Source: Mycteria americana
Taxonomy: Eukaryota; Chordata; Aves; Ciconiiformes; Ciconiidae
Direction of reading: 5' to 3'
Assembly: GCF_035582795.1 (NCBI RefSeq)
Contig: NC_134370.1
Location: 47,417,501-47,481,500 of the forward strand
Length of the DNA stretch: 64,000 nucleotides
Shown here: positions 33,762 to 45,700 of the stretch, one piece after another
Layout: every line of letters starts with the position of its first letter
Position numbering within the stretch: position 1 is the first letter of the stretch
Notes under the pieces: model-generated
Databases searched by the model: none
Told to the model about the DNA's origin: nothing
What the model saw: only the letters and a program-made list of their open reading frames with translations
Made by a program: the position numbers and the translations under genes

Positions 33762-36700
33762 CTGAAGAGAGACAACGGCGTCACCACCACCAGCCAAGGT
33801 GATTTTGCAAACATCTCAGGTGCCAACCACACTGCTCTCCCAAGGAGCGAAGACGACAGTCCCGGCCATCGGTCCTCAGTGCGCCGCTGGCTGTCATACC
33901 CAGGACCCTCCAAAATCTCACCCCAGCCTGGGAGAGGTACCGGAAGGACTCAACATGTTGAAGGGGGTGAGGATGGAGGTGGTGAGGACAGCACTGCCAT
34001 CAGTGGTGGACCAAGTGCAACTTGGACTTCAAAGCAAGCCCAGCTGGCAGCAGGATGGGTTTCTGCAAAGCCCACAGCCCATATGATGGGAAGCTTGACC
34101 TGCCAGGGGGCTGTGTTGGCGTTGGGTGGGAGCATCACCACGGCTTTGATTTCAGGGCACCCAGCTCCCACTTTCTCATTAGATCATGTCTCGCATCCTT
34201 CCCTCACCCACCCTTGGTACTTCCTGAGCATCGCAAGGGTCTCTACCAACTCCTTTGGCAAACGGTAACTCACACCTAACCACGTTCTGATCTCATGTAC
34301 GTAAGATCCATAAACCAAGACCACCTCCAATGGGCCGTTATAAGACAATAAATGTTAATTTTTGCACCCGCAGTTAAATGTGGAGATTTAATGCAGTGGT
34401 CCTTGCTGAAAAGCTCTGAAGAACCATCTATTTTTTTTAATATTAAAACCAGCAATGGAAAAGGGCTCAAACGGGGGTAGTATGTATGGAAGAATATTAT
34501 ACATGCAGCTGCTTTAACCTTTCAAGGACCAGCTCTACAGATCTGCTCCACAGAGTAGAAGAAAAACATGGATTTTGGGGATGAGGGACACCACGGACAT
34601 TAAAAAACTTTTATCTTAACTGTTATCATAACCAGACACATAACATCTTCCAAATTCAAGATCCTGAACTGACCAGGACTTAGGAGATGTCGACCAGCCT
34701 GAGTCACGCCCATCACTTGCTGCCCTCCTCCTGACAACCATCCCAAGGATGAACCTGCATCTCCTCGCGGTTGAAGAGCTTGTTGCAATGCAACCTTTCT
34801 CCCTGTAGGTCTATTTAAACCCTGTAGCTGGGGCATCCCTGTGTCTCTCTGATTCCCCGTGTGTGTGGAATAGGTTTGCAGGGTAAAGGAGCCTCCTTTT
34901 TTCTTTTAAAAGCGGTATTTGCTCCATTTTACCCCTTTCATCTTTTAACGTCACACCTCAGGGACCTTTCTCCAGCAGCAGAGCTGCTCCCATGCCCCAG
35001 CGCTCTTCTGAGGTTTACCGGAGCTACTGGAATCCTATTAGCCAAAACCCCTGAGATCCCAAAGATCCCACCGGCTCATGGACTTAAGCCCCTGCGAAAT
35101 GGCATGCTTGCGAAACAGCGTTGGGGGAGTAGAGCTCAAATTTTGCTCTTCTCCAACTCCTGACCCTTGTGATGCTGAAGGATGGGGAGAAGCATCATGG
35201 ACTGAACCTGATAGGAAAGGAAACAGCCCCATGAGCATGCCCAAAAACCTGCAGGCACTTTTCTTGCCCATCGTGGTCTCGCTGGGAACTCAAACTCAAG
35301 GTGGGATGGAGTTGGGGAATACAGGGGTTGCTGAACCCCTCCCAGTTCAAACCTGGGTGTCCTGATCTTGAGTTCAAGGTGGTGGTGGTGCTCCTCCAAG
35401 AAGGTGAAGGAGACCTTCAGATGCCTCATGGTCTCTGAGGCATCCAGGTCAGGGGTTTTATCCACCATCTCAAGATACAGTAGCACTGCGAAAGCAACTT
35501 GATGCTGAAACGCATCCTGAGCGAGCAGAAATTGGGGTGGAAAGGGAAGCGGTGAGTCAAGTAAAGCCAAAAAAAGAGAGAAGCACAGGATGGAAAAAGA
35601 AAAGAAAATAGAAAAAAAATAAGTAGGAAGGGGAAAAAGGGTGGAAAGCGGTTTTTCAAGGAGCTGTGTGCAGGGATGGCCAAACGCCAGCCCTCCTGAA
35701 CTCCTGCCACCCGGGGGACCTGTGGGAGAAACGGTGGCCCTGAAGAGCAGCACCTGCTTGGGGATGGGACGGGCAACGTCACAGACAATGGCCGGTGGGA
35801 CGAGGCTGGAATGAGCGGTGGTGACAGACAACGGAGGGACGCGGCGGCTGGCGCAGGGCACGCTGCAGTTAATACATACCGGGATTGAACTGCGGGTTAT
35901 GCTCATAAATCTAACTGCAATTAGTACAGGTTTCTAGATTAGAGAGGAGATGAAAAGGAAAGCAGAAGGTTAGAGTGCACATGCCGTCACCCCTCCAAAA
36001 AACCCGTTTTTGTTCACTTTTATGGTTTTTTTTTTTTTTTTAACTGGGATGAGTGGGGCAACTCTGCAGCACCAGCCCCACAACCTCAGGCAGCCCCTGC
36101 TTGGATTTCATCCCAAAAAAAGTAGGAGCAACATGTGCCTGAGGACCACAGCAGGCAGGTCCAAGCAGAGGGGCCACTCGGCTCCTTAGTCCAAGCCTGG
36201 GACGACTGTGCTGCACTGAGTCTGTCCCTCTCCCGCAGCCCAACAAGCCAAGCGCAGCATGCATCTGCAGCCCACCGGCCCCCCAGGAAGCATGGAAGCT
36301 CAATGAGATGGGTTTGAGGCTCCCAAAAAGGCTGTGCGGGAGCAGGGAGAGCCTTTGGGGAGCTCATTTTGGGTTCAGATAATGCGATTAAGCACAAAAA
36401 AGGATGGTCCAGGAGGTCTCCCCATGGGGCGACCTCGAGCTGGTCAATGAAAGGCTTGACTCAACCCAGGATCAAACAAGCTCAAATGAAAGTGGAAACA
36501 TTGATCAGGAGTGTCTGAGCTGGAGTGACCACATTTCCACAGACCGTTCCCACCTCCTCATGCTTTGGTATGACTCCCTGCAAAGGCGAGGAGCCACCAC
36601 AGGGCTCAGGGTCCCTGTCCTGGGGGAGATGGTGTGGGAGGTTGCGAGGGGTTTGGGAGGCTGGAATAAGCAGGAGAAGATCAGGTAGGGTTGCTTCGGA

Positions 36701-39700
36701 GGCAAGGAGAGGGCAGGAGAGAACAGAGGCGGCTTTGGCATCTCACCATCGATCTGCGGATCAAGGAGAGGCGGCTCTTGGCTTTGTTCTCTGCGAACTC
36801 CAGGCTGTTGATGTCCTTGAGACGAGCCTTATACTTGTTCATCTGCTCGATGACGATTAATTCTACACAACTAAAGGGGAAAAAAAAATCCCAAAAGATG
36901 ACAAAATGGGAGAAGGAAATGATTTGATCTGAGCTGGCCCTGTCTTGCTTGAAGATCTGCTCTGCCAAAAAGGCATGGAGGGAGAAAGTTCCAGCTGGAA
37001 ACACAAGGGTAGTGGAAATTTCCCTTAAAAAGAATGATAATGGGCTACAGATGGATCAAGGAACTCGAGACTAGAGAAATTAAAGACCCCCAAGGATCCC
37101 ATAGGAGAAACTCCCCCCTTGAAGAGGGGCCAAGGAAATACAAACCTGGGAAAAGCAGGTTGCTTCCAAGCCACAAATTTAGACTCGCTTGCACACAGTA
37201 ATGCTGCAGCAAGCTTGTTTAGCTGAGCCAACTGTTTAATGCTGTCAGGAGTGATTTTGGGGAAAAAAATAATCCTTTCCACATAATAAAATTAGAGGAT
37301 GTGCTATAGCTAAAGTGTAAGGGAGAAGCTAGAAAGAAATCCCATAGGACGAGTGCTCCTACCAGCTGGGTGTCGAAGCATATTCTGGTCTTAATTTTAA
37401 TAGACTTATTGGAGGTAAACTCACCTCTTTCAGAAGCCCAGCCCTTCACTGATGGTTTCCATTATTATAATTGTTTCCATTATCTATTTTTAAATCTATT
37501 TAATATGAGCCGGACTGAATTTGGGCAAGTGCTTCACTTTTTCTCTGTAAAATCCTTGCAATTATGTCAAATACCTTAAAGAAATCTAAGTACGCAATAT
37601 TAATATTGCTGCAGACCAAACAAGCTCACGTCCTCAAATAAAAAAGACAAAATTAAGTAAGAATAAAGATCTGCTTGCCATAAATAGGATTAACTATAAA
37701 ACCACATCAGCACACACTCCACCTTTTCCTGCTGAGATGTGCTGGGCAGGAGTGCAAGTTGATCTGCTCTTGTGGATGCTCCATTGCTTAAAAAATCCCC
37801 ATTCAACAACCTCTTGGGGACTGAGAGAATATGAAATATCTTCATGAAGATGCATTTAATATGTGTTTATAATTTCCATGATAAGGCTCCCTATTCTTGA
37901 GCCATTTGACCATACTAAGGGTTATCAAGATGTGAGCGGTGACGTGGGAATGCTTATGGAGCTGGATCACCCAGCACCACGTTCTTACGTGGTTGTTTTA
38001 CTGATGTCCTGAACACTCTGCAGTGGGTCCGTCGTATCAGGGCAGCGAAGGATACAGGGAGCAAAAACAATAGCCAAAGCATTAGCTGACATTCGATTGG
38101 TCTCTTCTTGGAGGGCAATCCTGAAAAAAATAGGGATTAAGAGAGAAGTCAGAGGTGAAGGCAGTTCCACTTCACCCCTTCCACGTGGCCATGGATGAAT
38201 AAAGGAGATGACACTTCTACAGTGCTATCTTGCTCTGCTAGCAAGGGCGCTGCTCTGCCCTCGTCTTTGCTCTGCTCAGTGGAGAAAGCCACACCTGAAG
38301 ACATCTCAGGTGTTCCCAAGGCAGGCAAACAACCAGCGTTTTCTACCCACACAACCTGCAGCGGCAAGAGGCACCACGGACCCGCAGGCACCATGAGCAA
38401 CCAAAGTGCTGCAGAGGTTATCAATACGAGCATCATTTGGAGAAACAGCTCTGGGGCCACCTCCTGGGAGACACAATGGACCTGAAAGCTCTTCCCTTTC
38501 CTTTGCCCACCTGCTTTCACAGAATCACAGAATCGTATAAGTTGGAAAAGACCTTTAAGATCATCGAGTCCAACTGTAAACCTAACACTACCAAGACCAC
38601 CACTACACCATGTCCCTAAGCACCTCATCCAAACGTCTTTTAAATACCTCCAGGGATGGCGACTCAACCACTTCCCTGGGCAGCCTGTTCCAATGCTTGA
38701 CAACCCTTTCAGTGAAGAAAAATTTCCTAATATCCAGTCTAAACTTCCCCTGGCTCAACTTGAGGCCATTTCCTCTTGTCCTATCACTTGTTACCTGGGA
38801 GAAGAGACCGACCCCCACCTCTCTACAACCTCCTTTCAGGTAGTTGTAGAGAGCAATAAGGTCTCCCCTCAGCCTCCTTTTCTCCAGGCTAAACAACCCC
38901 AGGTCCCTCAGCCGCTCCTCATAAGACTTCTGCTCCAGACCCTTCACCAGCTTCGTTGCCCTTCTCTGGACACGCTCCAGCACCTCAATGTCTCTCTTGT
39001 AGTGGGGGGCCCAAAACTGAACACAGTATTCGAGGTGCGGCCTCACCAGTGCCGAGTACAGGGGCACGATCACTTCCCTAGTCCTGCTGGCCATGCTATT
39101 TTTGATACAAGCCAGGATGCCATTGGCTTTCTTGGCCACCTGGGCACACTGCTGGCTCATATTCAGGCAGCTGTCAACCAACACCCCCAGGTCCTTCTCT
39201 GCTGGGCAGCTTTCCAGCCACTCTTCCCCAAGCCTGTAGCGTTGCATGGGGTTATTGTGACCCAAGTGCAGGACCTTGCACTTGGCCTTGTTAAACCTCA
39301 TACAATTGACCTTGGCCCATTGATCCAGCCTGTCCAGGTCCCTCTGCAGATCCTTCCTACCCTCAAGCAGATCAACACTCCCACACAACTTGGTGTCATC
39401 TGCAAACTTACTGAGGGTGCACTCGATCCCTTCGTCCAAATCATTGGTAAAGATATTAAACAGAACTGGCCCCAACACAGAGCCCTGGGGAACACCGCTT
39501 GTGACCAGCCGCCAACTGGAGTAAACTCCATTCACCACCGCTCTTTGGGCCCGGCCATCCAGCCAGTTCTTTACCCAGCGAAGAGTACACCCGTCCAAGC
39601 CATGAGCAGCCAGTTTCTCCAGGAGAATGCTGTGGGAAACCGTGTCAAAGGCTTTACTGAAGTCTAGATAGACAACGTCCACAGCCTTTCTCTCATCGAC

Positions 39701-42700
39701 TAGGCGGGTCACCTTGTAGTAGAAGGAGATCAGGTTGGTCAAGCAGGACCTGCCTTTCCTGAACCCATGCTGGCTGGGCTTGATCCCTTGGTTATCCTCT
39801 ACATGCCGTGTGATAACACTCAGGATGATCTGCTCCATCAGCTTCCCCGGTACCAAGGTCAGGCTGACAGGCCTGTAGTTCCCCGGGTCCTCCTTTCAGC
39901 CCTTCTTGAAGATGGGCGTCACATTAGCTAATCTCCAGTCAGCAGGGACCTCCCCAGTTAGCCAGGACTGCTGGTAAATGATGGAAAGGGGTTTGGTGAG
40001 CACATCTGCCAGTTCCTTCAGTACTCTTGGGTGGATCTCATCAGGCCCCATAGACTTGTGAGTGTCTAAGTGGTGCAGCAGGTCACTAACCATTTTCCCC
40101 TGGATTATGGGGGCTCCATTCTGGTCCCCGTCCCTATCTTCCGACGCAGGGGGCTGGGTACCCAGAGAACAATTGGCCCTACTATTAAAGACTGAGGCAA
40201 AGAAGGCATTAAGTACCTCAGCCTTTTCCTTATCCTTGATCACTGTGTTCCCTCCCCCGTCTACTAGGGGCTGGAGATTCTCCTTAGCTCTCCTTTTGCT
40301 GCTAATGTATTTGAAGAAGTGTTTTTTGTTGTCTTTTACAGCAGCAGCCAGACTGAGCTCTAGCTCAGCTTTGGCCCTTCTAATTTTCTCCCTGCACAGC
40401 CTTGCTACACCTTTGTAGTCCTCCTGAGTTGCCTGCCCCTTCTTCCAGAGGTCGTAGACTCTCCTCTTTTTCCTGAGTTCCAGCCAGAGCTCTCTAGTCA
40501 GCCAGGCCGGTCTTCTTCCCCGCCGGCTCGTCTTTCGGCACCTGGGGACAGCCCGCTCTTGTGCCTTTAGGACTTCCTCCTTAAAGAATGTCCAGCCTTC
40601 CTGGACTCCTTTGCCCATTAGTGCTGCCTCCCAGGGGACTCTCTCGACCAGTCTCCTAAACAGGCCAAAGTCTGCCCTCTGGAAGTCTAAGGTGGCAGTT
40701 TTGCTGACCCCCCTCGCCGCTTCTCCAAGTATCAAAACCTCTGTCATTTCGTGATCACTCTGCCCAAGACAGCCTCCAACCATCATACGGCTCACAAGTC
40801 CTTCTCTGTTCGTGAACAAGAGGTCCAGCAGGACACCTTCCCTAGTTGGCTCACTCACCAGCTGTGTCAGGAAGTTATCTGCCACACGCTCCAGGAACCT
40901 CCTAGACTGTTTCCTCTCTGCTGTATTGTATTTCCAGCAGACATCCGGCAGGTTGAAGTCCCCCACAAGAACAAGGGCTAGCAATTGTAAGGCTTCTGCC
41001 AGCTGCTTATAGAATAGTTCGTCAGTCTCCTCATCCTGGTTGGGTGGTCTGTAAGAGACTCCCACCACAATATCTGCCTTGTTGGCCTTCCCCCTGATTC
41101 TTACCCATAGACACTCCACCCTATCATCACCATCATCGAGCTCTAAACTATCCAGACTCTCCCTGACGTATAGGGCTACCCCACCACCTCTCCTGCCTCG
41201 CCTATCCCTCCTGAAGAGTTTATAGCCATCCATCGCCACACTCCAGTTGTGCGAGTCATCCCACCACGTTTCCGTGATGGCAACCATATCGTAGTTTTCC
41301 TGATGTACAATGGCTTCCAACTCCTCCTGCTTGTTGCCCATGCTGCGTGCATTGGTGTAGAGGCACTTCAGCTGGGCTGTCGTCTGTGTCTCCTTCATAG
41401 AAGAACACCCCTTGTGTGCTTTGAGGCGTTTCACTGGCGTTTCCCTCTGGGCTCCTATTGCCTCAGTATCCCCTAGCTCAACTCTGTTCGACTTCGGCTG
41501 TGCCCCAGCGTACCCCGCACATCTCAGAGACACAGGCCAAGTGCCCTCGCTTGGCATGCGCTCCCTCTAACTGTGGCACGTCATCCCTCAGCTTCCTTCG
41601 GGCAAGCCTGATATTACTCCCCTTTCGGTCTCGGCTCTTTTGGTATGAAAGGATGCCTGAGCATTCTTCCCTTTGCCTGTTGCCCGAAGCTGCCTCAGCC
41701 CAACCTACCTCACCAGGTGGAAGATGAGACGCTCCAAGGTGCTGAGATGGGTGCGGGAGAGCTGGTCGATGACCGAATACACCCCCCGCACCATCTCCTT
41801 CCTCTCCTGGAGGCCTGCGGAGAAAGCACCAGCGTTTAGGGGCAGCTTCTACTTCTTCCTTGTATTTAAAATGATACCTTCTTAATGCTTGCTTACTTTT
41901 ACTACTTGAAAGACAGATCTTCTGGCTAACATTTTGGGCTGAAATCTGCTGAACCACGATGCAAACGTGTGCCACCAAAAGTGAGACTGAACTGCCTGGG
42001 GCTTTGCATGAAAAAACCCTTATGGCCAAAAAATCAGACTTTGAAACTGGGTGAAAATGATTTCGCAAAACCAGATGATTTTGGCCCAAGGAGTAAGTAA
42101 AGAGTTTGGCACTAAAAGTGGCCAATGTTTCGCTCTGCCAAGGGAACAGGATAGCGAACAAGGCTTCTTACCCATTGCCCGCAAAAACTCCTCGTAGAGC
42201 TCAAAGGTCATGAGGGGGTTGGGTAGATCTCTGAGCCACTGCTTGAACACGCTGGCGATGACGTGGATGTTGTAGTCGTCTAAATTCACATTATCAATGT
42301 CTGCATTCGGCAGTGGATTGAGCAGAAAGAATAAAAACAAGAGGCAACGATCAATATGAAGCCATAAGTGAAGCCAGTGCATGCATAAGCTTCTCTAGGA
42401 TAGAAAATGTTCATGTGCCATCCCAAAACCATACTGCGTTCAATGTCAAGAAATCCATCATCTGACTTCAGCTCCACATCTTAAAATCTGCATTTTCCAG
42501 GGCAAGTAACCTTAGGTGGGACCAGGCAGCATTTCCCCTCAACTAGAATGACTTTTTTCATGCATCACACCCAAAAAAGCATGAGTCAGTGACTTGAGAA
42601 CAGATTCTGGTCAGAGACGTGAAAGCATCACTTGCATTTTCACAGCCTGTGATCGGGAAAGGCAGGAACCACTCCCTTGTTTCACCCCAATGAAGCACCC

Positions 42701-45700
42701 CACCTTCCTTACATCCAGCCTTGCTGTTGCAGAGATTTTTCTCCCTGTGTGTTTTTTTTCCCCCATCCTTTTACCTGTATCCAGTCCTTGCCGCAGCTCC
42801 TTGATCTTGTTGGTGGACCCTGATTTTCTGTAAATGCCCTCTGTGTAGAGCCCGTGCATTTCAATGTAGTTGATGAGCTTCTCCACCAGCACCGGCACTG
42901 CTCGCTCCTCGCTGGTCAACCGGGAGAGCTCCACACCAAACTGCCGAGATGAAAGCTCGGGGTCATACTGAAGAGGAAAAGGCAAAAAAGGGTTTTAAAA
43001 TCCTTTTCTAGGAAGCAATACTGGCGCAGCGCTCAGATCCGACTGCTATTCAAACTTCTTCAGCTGATCCAGGCAACCTGCAAGTCTAATGAAGCCACGT
43101 GCAAAGGAGGAGAGGACAGCCAGCAATGTACATCTTGCAATGCTAGATCGGTCTCTGGGCATGCACCTGAAGTCATAAAAGTCTGAATTTTCTTTCTGTA
43201 ACCACCCCACCGTGGTTATATTCTCAGCCCAGCAGAGCCAAAGCAGCTGGGCATGGTCCTCCTCCACCTCCTGCCCCTCTGGCACCATCTCCAGGGATGA
43301 TTTCACTCCCCAAAGAGGATGCACAAAGCAGAACAGGTAAATCTGAGTCTTGGGTACTTAGATCAACTTGCAGCACTGGAAATTACAAAATGTCTGTGAA
43401 CAAACATGATGCCAAAATAAGAGCATGAGAAAACCCATCTCCATCTGTTGGGAAAGATCCTTTTGCCAGCTGCAAACGCTCACTGGAGATTTGATATTTG
43501 GCCAATTCAAATCTCCTGAACAAAGTCCTCCTGAATAGGAGATTCCGGGTGGGAAAAGTCAAAAGACCTAATAAAATTTTGACACAAATGCCTGGCCCCA
43601 GCAAAAGGAATGTGTGAAGGCACACGCTGCAATCCAGTCATCAGCAAGATGGTGGTAACCATGACATAGGTCACAACTCTCCTTATAATCACTCCTGCAT
43701 CTTTGTTTTTCCCATTCAATGTCATCCTTTCATCAATCTTGTCAACCTTATGAGACGATGTAGGGAAAATGCCCGTGCTGTTTCATGCCCTAGGGAAAAA
43801 AAACACCCCAGGAACATCCGGTCTCAGCTACCAGTTGAAATCCATCACCTGCTGTTCAACCAGCCTGCTTGGCTGCTAAAACCATCAGCAAATACGATGC
43901 CACAAAACCCATGTGCTACTTTACTCAAGTCAAGTAGCTCCGAGATGAGGACCAAGCATGGGTGAAAGCAATTCTATGGCTGAGAGACATGAGCTTGGCG
44001 TTTGCTCAAGTTCACCATAGATCTGGAGAAACAGATCCAGTCTGGGAGAAGGTTAACAGTTACAAAATCAACCGTTGCCAGAAACTAAAGACCTCTTTCT
44101 CAAAGCATAACAGATGGTTTGTGGCTCCCCGTCGCTGAAAACAACCCTAAAAACGTTAACCCACCAAGCACAGACAAGCCAGAGCCTTCCTAGAGAAGGA
44201 CCTCCAACTGCCCAAGTGGAAAGCTACCATGGAGACACGGTGAACTTGCTTCCTGGGGTACAGCACAAAAACTTCCTTGTGCAGAGAAACCCCAAGAAAT
44301 GAGAAGGCTCCAATCATCTCTGAGCTCTGAAAAAAAAAAAATCAGAGATCTCATTGAACTTCCCAGATCTGCAGAGCAGAAAATCCTATGAGGTGTTTCC
44401 AGCTCTTGCAGAAATACTGCCAGAAAGGGAAAGAGCGCAGCAAAAATACTATATCAAAGCAAATATATTCAAATATGTATATTCAATGTACATATTCAGA
44501 TTATTTCTTGGGAAAAATGTAATCATGCAGCTTTACAGAGGCTGTATGATTATGGAGGCTGTATATTATGGAGGTTCCCCTTCCCCAGGAAGCCTCCCAG
44601 GGAGCTGATAAAGCTTTGTGCACATTATTATCCTGGCTGTATTATCCTTTTTTTGGGCACAAAATAAACTTTAAAAAAAACCCAAGACCAAATCTCGATG
44701 ATTCATTGTTAGCCAGGGCGACATGCTGCATTCATTCACTGTCCGCCACACCCTTAAACCCGGAAAACAATATTTAATTCCCCTCTAAGGAGTACGGTGA
44801 GTGCCTTAGCATCTTCCACCCACCCTTCCTCACTCAGCTGTAGTGCTGCTGCTGTTTGGGGACTGCGCCATGAGCCTGAGCAGGGACCAGCAGCGTTAAC
44901 AATAACCCGTATTTCCAAGAACAACCCCAAATTTAAGAATAATGCCACATTTCCAAGTCCTTAAAAGCTGTAAAATGAGGCAGCTTTCTATTATTCAGCG
45001 TGGTTACAAGGTAGGGAACATCACTGCAACATCTGCTGCATGACTGGGCAGATATATAGTGATGCATCACTGTGTTACTCCCAAAAAGACATGCAAACAC
45101 CGAAGCACTGGTTGGAGAGACCTCTAGGGATTGCCGGTCCAAGCTTCTGCTTGAAGGAGGGTTATTGCCAGCATTATCTCAAGTTCTGTGCCTGCGAATA
45201 CTTTTTATACAAGCCTGGGATCACCGTCTGAAAGGTATTTAATGAAAGAAAAGGAATGAGAGACATTTACCTTTTTGGAGCACTTGGTCATGGTTTTAAG
45301 ACAGCACTTCTTGTGACAAGCATATTTACATACTGTAACGAAGAAAAATAGTATTTAATAATCCAAAAAGTCAGATCGCTGGAGAAATATGAATTAATAT
45401 GAATTAAGTAGCTCCTCTCAGGACTAGCAGGTCAAAAGCACGTTGAATTTGCAGTTCCCAGGGGCCAAGTCTATATTAGATCCACTCAAACAAAAAAAAA
45501 AAAAGAAGCCTTTAATTTTAAAGGTCCCATATTTAAGTCCCTGAAACATTAAAAAAAACCCTGATAGATCACTTGGAAAATAATCCATGAGTCACTCTGA
45601 GCTATCAGACATGGATACCCTCAAAGAGGTTGGAAATAGCACCTAATTTGTATTTTTCCTGCACCGGACATCAGCCTGAAATACCCCAGGGTTGATACTT

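Noticed and set aside
38603-41557. Treating the endonuclease/reverse transcriptase ORFs as host genes
   Set aside because: They are CR1 coding sequence with the element's octamer 3' end, antisense to nothing but intron.
41478-42161. Minus-strand ORF across the MYO9A exon at 41,709-41,814
   Set aside because: It is read-through of an exon in another frame into intron and CR1 sequence; the true exon frame is fixed by its neighbours.
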